Shown here piece by piece: positions 34,570 through 42,200 of a stretch of 44,739 nucleotides of DNA. Below the pieces are notes generated by a model. The model had not been told where the DNA came from. It ran no database searches and saw nothing but the letters and a program-made list of their open reading frames with translations. How positions within the stretch are numbered: the first letter of the stretch is position 1; each line of letters begins with the position of its first letter. The stretch is from positions 1 through 44,739 of the forward strand of contig JBJEPW010000021.1 of NCBI GenBank assembly GCA_051881435.1, read 5' to 3'. Source of the DNA: Fimenecus sp051881435. GTDB taxonomy: Bacteria; Bacillota; Clostridia; Oscillospirales; Acutalibacteraceae. Position numbers and translations under genes: made by a program.

Positions 34570-35070
34570 ATGAAAAAAGCAATATTTAAAGTAACGGGCA
34601 TTATTTTAAATATCTTTTTCTTTATATCAGGTGTTTTTTTGATTTTTGCATACTGGAAATTACGCAATGTCGACGGTGCTTTATCGCCTAATTCGCTAAT
34701 CTTTGTTTGTGAGCAATTATCATATTATGTACCATCATATTTGTGTGCATACTATGGCTACAAATATTTAAAATATGTTAAAGGAATTCCTATAAAGTCT
34801 ATCCCGGAATTATTCAAAATAGTTGTATACACTTGTCTGTTCTTCGCCGTAGGCTTAATGATATCTTACTTATTAAAATTTATTTCAGAAGCAATCGGTA
34901 TGGTTTATTGTCTGCTTGCCGCATTTAACGAAAAGACGCCATTGGATTATAGTGATTCATTTTGGTGTATTTTTGATTGTCTGTTTTCATCATCTGTGAT
35001 TATTGTGATATATCAAAGCATTTTTGAAAAGCATATCTATCATGACAATAAAAAAAGTGATACAAAATAG
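34570..35070 (+). CDS. Small membrane protein of unknown function
   Basis: 166 aa. ATG at 34570 has GAGGTG 6 bases upstream; an ATG at 34555 overlaps that SD. Four hydrophobic segments are seen (about residues 8-26, 43-62, 83-105 and 133-150), with a short charged tail. AT-rich, like the preceding secreted gene. No family recognised; a membrane partner or immunity-type role is only a guess from the pairing. Confidence 0.65.
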   Translation: MKKAIFKVTGIILNIFFFISGVFLIFAYWKLRNVDGALSPNSLIFVCEQLSYYVPSYLCAYYGYKYLKYVKGIPIKSIPELFKIVVYTCLFFAVGLMISYLLKFISEAIGMVYCLLAAFNEKTPLDYSDSFWCIFDCLFSSSVIIVIYQSIFEKHIYHDNKKSDTK

Positions 35071-35121
35071 CCGTATTTACATTATACGTAATCATATTCT
35101 ACTGTATTTTAATAAAAACAC

Positions 35122-35150
35122 TTGAAATACAATGAATTTTATTGTATTAT
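35122..35150 (+). promoter_or_regulatory. efp promoter with overlapping inverted repeat
   Basis: TTGAAA (35122-35127), 17-base spacer, TATTAT (35145-35150). AATACAAT (35126-35133) and ATTGTATT (35141-35148) form an 8-bp inverted repeat across the spacer, a possible operator. Confidence 0.55.
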
Positions 35151-35189
35151 GTATAATGAATTAAAAGAAAAAACGGAGGTATAATACCT

Positions 35190-35747
35190 ATGGTATCAGC
35201 AGGTGATTTCAGAAACGGCGTCACATTTGAAATGGACGGTAATGTTTATCAAATCATTGAATTCCAGCATGTTAAGCCCGGTAAGGGAGCTGCTTTTGTA
35301 AGAGCAAAGATTAAAAATGTTATTGCAGGCAGCGTTGTTGAAAGAACTTTCAACCCCACCGAAAAATTCCCCACGGCTTTCATCGAGAGAAAGGATATGG
35401 AGTATTCTTATAATGACAGCGGTCTTTATTACTTTATGGACCCTGAGTCATATGAGCTTGTGCCCATAAACGAATCAGACCTTTCCGACAACTTCAAGTT
35501 TGTTAAGGAAAATATGGTTTGCAAAATCCTTTCCTATAAAGGTAATGTTTTCGGCGTTGAGCCCCCCACATTCGTAACTCTTCAGGTTACAAAGACCGAC
35601 CCCGGCTTCAAGGGCGACACTGCTACAAACGCTACAAAGCCTGCAACTCTTGAAACAGGCGCGGAAATCAAGGTTCCCCTTTTCATTGACGAGGGCGAAA
35701 TGATAAATGTTGATACACGCACAGGCGAGTATATGTCAAGAGCGTAA
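35190..35747 (+). CDS. efp: Translation elongation factor P
   Basis: Relieves ribosome stalling at proline runs. 185 aa, three beta-barrel domains. The E-site loop reads HVKPGKGAAFVRAKIKN, with K32 at the tip where other bacteria modify the residue. The C-terminal signature VDTRTGEYMSRA is typical. No EpmA/YmfI-type modifying gene is nearby. CGGAGG precedes the ATG. Confidence 0.97.
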   Translation: MVSAGDFRNGVTFEMDGNVYQIIEFQHVKPGKGAAFVRAKIKNVIAGSVVERTFNPTEKFPTAFIERKDMEYSYNDSGLYYFMDPESYELVPINESDLSDNFKFVKENMVCKILSYKGNVFGVEPPTFVTLQVTKTDPGFKGDTATNATKPATLETGAEIKVPLFIDEGEMINVDTRTGEYMSRA

Positions 35748-35770
35748 TTAAAAATAAGGAGGCTGTTAAA

Positions 35771-36181
35771 ATGACAGTTACAGAGAAAGTTGCATATCTT
35801 AAAGGCCTTGTTGAGGGCTTGGATTTTGATAAGGACGATAAGAAAACAAAGGTTCTCAATGCCGTGCTTGATGTGCTTGAAGACCTTGCCCTTACGGTAA
35901 GCGACCTTGACGACGAGATGGAGCTTGTCACAGAACAGCTTGACGCTGTTGACGAGGACCTTGCAGACCTTGAAGAAATCTTCTATGATGAGGCTGAGGA
36001 CTGCGATTGCTGTGACGACGATATGTATGAGGTTGAGTGCCCCAACTGCGGCGAAACAGTATATTTTGACGAGGAAATTATCCTTGACGGCGAAGCAGAG
36101 TGCCCCAATTGCGGCGAAGTTCTTGAATTTGATTGCGATTGTGATTGCGACTGCGACGATTGCGGCTGTGAGGAAGAATAA
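35771..36181 (+). CDS. CD1247-type protein with double CxxC zinc ribbon and Cys-Asp tail
   Basis: 136 aa. The N-terminal half is acidic and helical (TEKVAYLKGLVEGLDFDKDD…VLEDLALTVSDLDDEMELV), like the clostridial CD1247 N-terminal family. Two CPNCGE motifs (about residues 94 and 116) form a zinc ribbon. The tail alternates Cys and Asp (DCDCDCDCDDCGC) before a poly-Glu end, a likely extra metal-binding segment. It follows efp by 23 bp. The function is unknown. Confidence 0.75.
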   Translation: MTVTEKVAYLKGLVEGLDFDKDDKKTKVLNAVLDVLEDLALTVSDLDDEMELVTEQLDAVDEDLADLEEIFYDEAEDCDCCDDDMYEVECPNCGETVYFDEEIILDGEAECPNCGEVLEFDCDCDCDCDDCGCEEE

Positions 36182-36261
36182 TCTCAATAGGGAATCAAAT
36201 GAATATCTTCAATAGAGGATAATCTATGTTGAGCGTGCTTATATTTTTATCAAACACCTAA

Positions 36262-36303
36262 AAACAGTACCTTACAAAATTTGTTGTAAGGTACTGTTTT
36301 TTA
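36262..36303. terminator. Bidirectional terminator, 16-bp perfect stem
   Basis: AAACAGTACCTTACAA (36262-36277), 6-nt loop, exact complement at 36284-36299, then T-run on plus and A-run on minus. It separates the efp unit from the convergent Abi gene, whose stop lies at its edge. Confidence 0.88.
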
Positions 36304-37221
36304 TAAGTCTATAATATCATTCCAATTTTTAGGGAATCCCATAAGTTTTAAAATCTGGCTTTTCTGAATTTGATTTGTTTTCTTCGATAGTTCAAGTAAT
36401 GATGATTCTATATCTTGAATTAATTTTGAATACTCATATTCGTTAAGCAGATATTTTAAAAAAATGACTACATCAAACAAATTTGACGATGAAGGGTTGT
36501 TGGTATATAAGTTAAAAAACTTATGAATAGATGTAGTCTTTAACCTTGATTTATTATACTTAAAATCATATAAGCGTTCATTATGTGCACAAACATTTCT
36601 ATATCTTGAAAGAACATCTAACATGACTGAAAGTTCATTCTCTTTTACAAGCGGGAATTCTTTTGATATACTGCTTTTTATGCTGTCTTGTTGAAATGAA
36701 TACATTTTTGATATGTTTCCGAATGTAAGTGTTTTAATTAAAACCCATAAAGGAATATTATTATACCGTTTTGCATGATGATCAACATACGAAAACTTAT
36801 CTGCGTTCTCAATCTGACTGGTTAGTTTTTGTATCAATTCATTTATAGGCTTTTGATTATCGGTGATTGTATAATTATAATTCAATGCGTTCTGATATTC
36901 CGATTGACTTTCGCCAAATTTTTTACAAAAGCTATATGATAATAGAGATTTTATGTGCAACTCTACAATTAGTATGTTTTTCATGAAAATATGCCTGAGT
37001 TCATCATCGAAGACATATAAACTATAAATATCTTCAATTGATGTGTTTTTCTTATAGCTACCGTCCTTATTTTTGAAAGGCGTTTTGTATCCGTTTATCA
37101 AGGTAAAATAACTGTATTTCTTCAATAAATAAATCACTCTTTCACGATCGGACACATCAAGATTTTTACTATTTAGTTTTTCGACTTGTTGTTCGTATGT
37201 AAAAAAGTTTTTAATTTCCAT
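36301..37221 (-). CDS. Abi_2 / AbiF-like abortive-infection HEPN protein
   Basis: 306 aa. ATG at 37221 has GGGAG about 6 bases upstream; the in-frame extension upstream is non-coding leader. The family N-terminus (TYEQQVEKL, YLLKKYSYFTLINGYK, YVFDDELRHIFM) is clear. The HEPN ribonuclease motif is R208-NVCA-H213 in SRYRNVCAHNERLYDF, the single catalytic R-x4-H of AbiD/AbiF-type proteins. HEPN Abi proteins cleave RNA and stop growth on phage infection. AbiF relatives are reported to pair with a conserved non-coding RNA antitoxin and to be related to Cas13. AT-rich composition and location suggest acquisition. Confidence 0.85.
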   Translation of the reverse strand: MEIKNFFTYEQQVEKLNSKNLDVSDRERVIYLLKKYSYFTLINGYKTPFKNKDGSYKKNTSIEDIYSLYVFDDELRHIFMKNILIVELHIKSLLSYSFCKKFGESQSEYQNALNYNYTITDNQKPINELIQKLTSQIENADKFSYVDHHAKRYNNIPLWVLIKTLTFGNISKMYSFQQDSIKSSISKEFPLVKENELSVMLDVLSRYRNVCAHNERLYDFKYNKSRLKTTSIHKFFNLYTNNPSSSNLFDVVIFLKYLLNEYEYSKLIQDIESSLLELSKKTNQIQKSQILKLMGFPKNWNDIIDL

Positions 37222-37314
37222 TTCTTTCTCCCACCAACATAATAAGTGAAAGGGGGAGTTCCCGCAGAAACCCCCCCTTGTTATGCGCCTCGCAAGCAAC
37301 ATAACACGATCACT
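37222..37314 (-). ncRNA. Structured leader of the Abi gene, candidate RNA antitoxin
   Basis: Between the Abi promoter and its ATG, the minus-strand transcript (about 93 nt) folds into two adjacent hairpins. One is TGTTATG…CATAACA (37306-37279) with an inner GC/GC pair. The other is AAGGGGG…CCCCCTT (37279-37250), extended by GTT/AAC. This compactness in otherwise AT-rich DNA is unusual. Pairing is seen; the role is inferred from AbiF systems. Confidence 0.5.
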
Positions 37315-37320
37315 GAGATT

Positions 37321-37349
37321 ATATTATCAAAAACTTTGCAAAAATGCAA
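37321..37349 (-). promoter_or_regulatory. Abi promoter with upstream palindromes
   Basis: Minus strand TTGCAT (37349-37344), 17-base spacer, TAATAT (37326-37321). The palindrome TTGCA-AAAA-TGCAA overlaps the -35. The palindrome TTTTCACAATTTGTGAAAA lies just upstream at 37355-37373. Both are operator candidates. Confidence 0.65.
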
Positions 37350-37497
37350 GCGTTTTTTCACAATTTGTGAAAATATGAAAATATAATCTATTCTATTATA
37401 ATATAAATCTTGAGAATTATTCATAATTTTAATAACTGTTTGCGACATTATACCCTTTGTTTCTTTTTTCTGTTTTATTATTATCCGTAATATACAC

Positions 37498-37526
37498 TTG
37501 CCAAAAAAATATTACTATGTTACAAT
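37498..37526 (+). promoter_or_regulatory. Promoter of the rod-shaped leader RNA
   Basis: TTGCCA (37498-37503), 17-base spacer, TACAAT (37521-37526). The predicted start, 37532-37534, coincides with the first base of the P1 stem. Confidence 0.7.
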
Positions 37527-37531
37527 AAATG

Positions 37532-37694
37532 TGCGACACAACTGAATATTTGAGCAAACTATAAGGGAATGGTCTTTTTATTTTGGTAAAAACGCATTCT
37601 CCGCTTTGGCGTTCTCTTGTAGTTTGTCAAAAGTTGTGTCGCAGCAATCGGAGTTATGTGTTTTTCGGTGCGTAGCTCCGGCTGCGCACTTTTT
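37532..37694 (+). ncRNA. Rod-shaped structured leader RNA with terminator/antiterminator choice
   Basis: P1: 37532-37543 pairs with 37632-37643, 12 bp perfect. After a 5-nt bulge, P2: 37549-37571 pairs with 37610-37631 almost without interruption. An apical hairpin TTTTTA/TAAAAA lies at 37575-37592. Downstream, GTGCGTAGC-TCCG-GCTGCGCAC (37668-37689) plus TTTTT is a terminator. CGGAGTTA (37649-37656) can instead pair with TAGCTCCG (37673-37680), destroying it. It lies directly before the lipoprotein gene. No known riboswitch core was recognised. It could also be an MITE with transcribed ends. Confidence 0.55.
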
Positions 37695-37715
37695 GTTTTT
37701 TGGAGGAAAAAAGAA

Positions 37716-38711
37716 ATGAAAAAAACATTTGCATTGCTACTTGCTTTTACGCTGCTTTTTACGCTTTCTGCATGTAGCAAAAAAGTTGCAAACACACCGG
37801 GTAAAGTTGATACAAAAAAACTTGAAAAGCTTGTCGCAGATTTTGACAGAAGCACTACTATTGAAAAAGTGACACTTTACAACAATAGCGGAATTGAAAT
37901 CACGGCAAATCAATTATCATTTTCCGAACAGGAAGTTCAGTTAGAAGTATCAATAATTAACGGTACAGATAAGCAGTTGTCATTCTATTGCGGCTCTGTT
38001 GCTTGTTGTTTCAACTCTATCAACGGAATAATGCTGTCTGACGGATACTTTTGTACCGATGTTTCCGCAGGTGATTCGAGTACCGGAGTTATCAGTTTTG
38101 ATATTATGCAATTGATTGCTAACGGCTTCTCTTTTGTTGCGGATATTGAAATAAGGTTTTATATTTCCGGCGATGATTTTGAAAACTGTTATACAGATGT
38201 TTTAAAAATTAAAACTTCGAAAGCTAATGATTTTGATTATTCCAAAAACGCCTATCAGGAAATAATGGCAACCAAAGAAATAGAAAATATTACCGGTATA
38301 ATTGTCAAATACTTTTCAGGTGAAAATCTCTATGAAAGCTCTGACAACACTATTAAAGTTAAATCTGTTGCTGTAACTGAAACAAACGATAATGAGACAC
38401 TAATTCTTTTTGAAATTGAAAATTCTTCATCTGTTCCTATTGAAGTTTCAGGAAAAGAAGTATATGTTAACGGTGAACTTTTAAAAAGCACACCAGCGTT
38501 GTGGTTTGAATCAGTTAACCCGGGAAAACGCGTCATAGCAAGCTTTTCGCTTACTTCTCTATTGAACGATTACAGCGGCAATAAAGATATGTCAAAACTG
38601 TCTGAATTTACTTTCACCTTGAATGCAACTGAATCAGGCTACATTGAAAGAGATTCAGGCATAATCAAAGTGGATATTACGAAATCCGAAAATATTGAAA
38701 TTACGAAATAG
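37716..38711 (+). CDS. Lipoprotein of unknown function
   Basis: 331 aa. ATG at 37716 follows GGAGG with 9-base spacing. The N-terminus MKKTFALLLAFTLLFTLSAC is a signal peptide with lipobox LSAC; C20 would be lipidated. Two beta-sandwich-like parts follow, each with a pattern of extended strands and polar turns (EVQLEVSIINGTDKQLSF; ETLILFEIENSSSVPIEVSG). No family is recognised with confidence. Expression is probably controlled by the leader at 37532-37694. Confidence 0.8.
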   Translation: MKKTFALLLAFTLLFTLSACSKKVANTPGKVDTKKLEKLVADFDRSTTIEKVTLYNNSGIEITANQLSFSEQEVQLEVSIINGTDKQLSFYCGSVACCFNSINGIMLSDGYFCTDVSAGDSSTGVISFDIMQLIANGFSFVADIEIRFYISGDDFENCYTDVLKIKTSKANDFDYSKNAYQEIMATKEIENITGIIVKYFSGENLYESSDNTIKVKSVAVTETNDNETLILFEIENSSSVPIEVSGKEVYVNGELLKSTPALWFESVNPGKRVIASFSLTSLLNDYSGNKDMSKLSEFTFTLNATESGYIERDSGIIKVDITKSENIEITK

Positions 38712-38767
38712 AGTTTAAAACACAATTAGAATTTTGCAAATGGCGCTCACACCAGCCTTATTTGCAA

Positions 38768-38808
38768 GACAGCACCTCTGTCTCTTCTAGTCAGAGGTGC
38801 TGTCTTTT
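38768..38808 (+). terminator. Rho-independent terminator of lipoprotein gene
   Basis: GACAGCACCTCTG (38768-38780) pairs perfectly with 38792-38804, followed by TTTT. Confidence 0.88.
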
Positions 38809-38816
38809 GGCGACAA

Positions 38817-39177
38817 TAGGGTGATTCACGAATCGCCCGAAATATTTCTTCAAAACCTACGGATACACATTATTGCCCCCTTTGACGAGGGGGCTGTCGT
38901 GGCGTCGCCGCGACTGGGGGAGAGAAAAACGGTTTATGTTCTGTAAATATTATCTCTCCCTCCGTCTTTTGCTACGCAAAATCCACCTCCCTCGTCAGAG
39001 GGAGGAAAATGACGGCCATAGCTTTGCCGTTCACTACCTTGTCGCCCCTGAAAGGGGTGATTCCCCACAGTGTGGGGAAATGTCTGCGAAGCAGACAAAA
39101 GGGACGGCCGCCGTCAGCGGATGTCAACGGAGTTGACAGAGGGGTTATTTTACGGGCGATTCGTGAATCGCCCCTAC
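38817..39177. repeat. Composite palindromic repeat, copy C (longest)
   Basis: The core matches A and B (GCCCCCTTTGACGAGGGGGC at 38875-38894 to CCTCCCTCGTCAGAGGGAGG at 38986-39005). Outer ends TAGGGTGATTCACGAATCGC and GGGCGATTCGTGAATCGCCC+CTAC are near-perfect inverted repeats. Between core and right end (39006-39150) are extra small hairpins: CCCCTGAAAGGGG, CCCCACAGTGTGGGG, GTCTGCGAAGCAGAC and GTCAACGGAGTTGAC. Short ORFs here are artefacts. The rest of 38712-39250 holds a terminator and a promoter. Confidence 0.85.
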
Positions 39178-39194
39178 GCTCTCAAATTCTGCTA

Positions 39195-39223
39195 TTGCAA
39201 AAACAATTTATAAGTAATATAAT
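39195..39223 (+). promoter_or_regulatory. Promoter of the repeat-rich surface protein gene
   Basis: TTGCAA (39195-39200), 17-base spacer, TATAAT (39218-39223), 28 bp before the ATG and just after repeat copy C. Confidence 0.75.
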
Positions 39224-39250
39224 GAAATTGATTTAAAAAGGAGGAGTTTT

Positions 39251-42200
39251 ATGAAAAAGAGTAAAAAAATCCTTTCAGTTTTATTATGTTTAATGATGAT
39301 TTTAACCTCTATGCCGTTGGCAAAATTGGAATTGTTTGCCGTTACCGATGTTTCTGTTGATAGTATATCGGTTGCCGATGCTTCTGTTATTGAAAACACT
39401 CACGGCTATATGGCGACCGAATCCGTGTATAACGCAGAAACAGATACATACGAGGAAAAAGAATATTACTATTATAACGATTTTACACAAAGTGAAATAA
39501 CCGTTTATTTTGCGGACGGTTCTTCCTTTACGGGAACCGACAGTGAGCTTTATGAGCAATACGGCGAATCCCTGAGCTTTTCGTTTAACCAAAGTTATGA
39601 AAATCAGTGGACGGTGGGAAATACTTACCCTATATCGGTTTCCTTTATGGGAGTTTCATCATCTTTTAATGTAACAATTACAGAAAGTCCCGTTGAAAGC
39701 ATTGAAGTTGCGGACAATTCCGTTATGGAGGGTACTCACGGCTATTGGAACAATGAGTGGATATACAATGAAGAAACAGGTGAAAATGAAGAAGTCGGTT
39801 ATTACCGTTACAACGATTACACACCTAATGAAATAACCGTAAACTTTAAAGACGGTTCTTCCTTTACGGGCGCCGCCTATGAGCTTTATGAGCAATACGG
39901 CGAATGGGCTTCCTATTCCGACAATCAAAGTTATGAAAACCAATGGACGGTGGGAAATACTTACCCTGTAACAGTTTCCTTTATGGGTGTTTCATCATCT
40001 TTCAATGTAACAATTACAGAAAGTCCCATTAAAAGCATTGAAATTGCTGACCTTTCGATTATTGAAAATACCCACGGCTATTGGAACAATGAGTGGATAT
40101 ACAACGAGGAAACAGGCGCAGAGGAGGAAGTCAATTACTACCGTTACAACGATTTCACACAAAGCGAAATAACCGTAAACTTTAAAGACGGTTCTTCCTT
40201 TACGGGAACCGACAGCGACCTTTATAATCAATACGGCGAAAGCATTTCTTATTCCGACAATCAAAGCTATGAAAATCAATGGACTGCCGGAAATACTTAT
40301 CCCGTAACGGTTTCATTTATGGGATATTCGGGAACTTTCAATGTAACAATTACAGAAAGTCCCGTTAAAAGCATTGAAATTGCCGATGTTTCGATTATTG
40401 AAAATACCAACGGTTATTGGAGCACCGATTGGATATACAATGAAGAAACAGGTGAATTTGAAGAAGTCAGCTACTACCGTTACAGCGAGTACACACCTAA
40501 TGAAATAACCGTTAATTTTAAGGACGGTTCTTCCTTTAAAGGTGCTCCCTATGAGCTTCAGGGGCAATACGGCGAAAGCATTTTATATTCCGACAATCAA
40601 TACTACGAAAACCGGTGGACTGTGGGAAATACTTATCCTGTAACTGCTTCATTTATGGGTTGTTCCTGCACTTTTAATGTTTCAATTACACAAAGCCCCG
40701 TTGAAAGCATTGAAATTGCTGATATTTCCTTAACGGAAAATACCCACGGATATTTAAGAAGCGATTGGATATATAATGAGGAAACAGGCACAAGCGATGA
40801 AGTTAGTTTTTATTGTTACAGCGATTTCACACCCGATGAAATAACTGTAAGGTTTAAAGACGGCTCTTCCTTTACGGGAACTGTTTATGACCTTTACAGC
40901 CAATACGGCGGAAATCTTTCATACTCCCATAGTCAAAGCTATGAAAATCAATGGACTGCGGGCAACACCTATCCTGTTACCGTTTCATATTTGGGTTGTT
41001 CGGGTACTTTCAATGTTTCAATTACCGAAAGCACTGTTGTAAGTGTTGAAGCTGCCGATGTTTCCGTTACGGAGGGAGCCGACGGCTATTGGAGCACCGA
41101 TTGGGTATATAACGAAGAAACAGGTAAAAGCAAGGAAGTATTCTACTACCGTTACACCGATTATTCGCCGAGCCGAATAACCGTAAACTTTGCAGACGGC
41201 TCCTCCTTTACAGGCACGGAATATGAACTTTATAAGCAATACGGCGAAAATGTTTCGTTATCCGATAATCAAGGCTATGAAAACCAATGGACTGCGGGCA
41301 ACACCTATCCTGTTACAATTTCGTTTATGGGCTGTTCGGGTACTTTCAATGTTACCGTGACGCCCTCTGTGATTGCAGGATTGTCCGTTGATGACACCGT
41401 TGTTTACAAACAAATTGACGAAAGCTTCAATGGGGAGAACTATACACACACCGTTCCCATTACTTTCTCTGTTTTGCTTACCGACGGCAGAATTATTCCC
41501 GGTAAAACAGATGCCTGGGGGTATTCTTCCGTAAGTATTAACGGAGATTACTTCAATCTGCAAATTTTTGATGACAAAGAATGCTGGGATTTGGGAACAA
41601 GAAAATTATCGGCAAGCGTCGGCGGGAAAACCGACGAATTCAATGTTGAGGTAAAAGATACCTTTATAGAGAGCATTGAAGTTCAAACAATCGAGTTAAC
41701 CGAAAATCTTGATTGCTGGTCCTATGACAGCGAAGACGGAACCGGTTCTAAGCATTATGACTATACACCCGCCTATAAGGTTCATCTTTCAAACGGAAAA
41801 ACAGTTCAGTCCGAGGCGGACGGAAGTATCTTATTAAACGGTTTGTGCCGCCATATTTCAACCTCCGATAATCAGGAAGAAACCCAATGGGGCGTGGGTA
41901 CTCACAAATACACGTTAACCGTTGCAAATCAGTCGGTTGAGGGCGAAATTATTATAAAGGAATGTCCCTACACAGGCATAGAGCTTTATAATACGGCTGT
42001 ACCGTATATTAAATTAACAAAAGCAGGCGGCGGAACCGAAATTGCAAACTTTATTTCTTTTGAAATTTTCGGCGAAACCTACCAAACCATAGGCGGAGAA
42101 TTGATTACCGATAAAGGTGCCTTTAATGTTGATTTTACATTTGATAATAAGCTGTCCTTTTCAAATGTAACATTAAAAATCGGCTCATTCACAAGCAATA

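Noticed and set aside
37202..37302. N-terminal extension of the Abi protein
   Set aside because: It would translate the two GC-rich hairpins; the ATG at 37221 has the SD and the family N-terminus.
37532..37643. Reading the inverted repeat purely as an insertion-sequence remnant
   Set aside because: No transposase and no target duplication were found, and a promoter and terminator frame it; kept as an alternative in the ncRNA entry.
39040..39140. Possible CRISPR-like array of short palindromes
   Set aside because: Each palindrome differs and there is no constant repeat or spacer length, nor any cas gene.
38873..39236. Two overlapping ORFs in the third repeat copy
   Set aside because: They cover the hairpin chain and are explained by the repeat.
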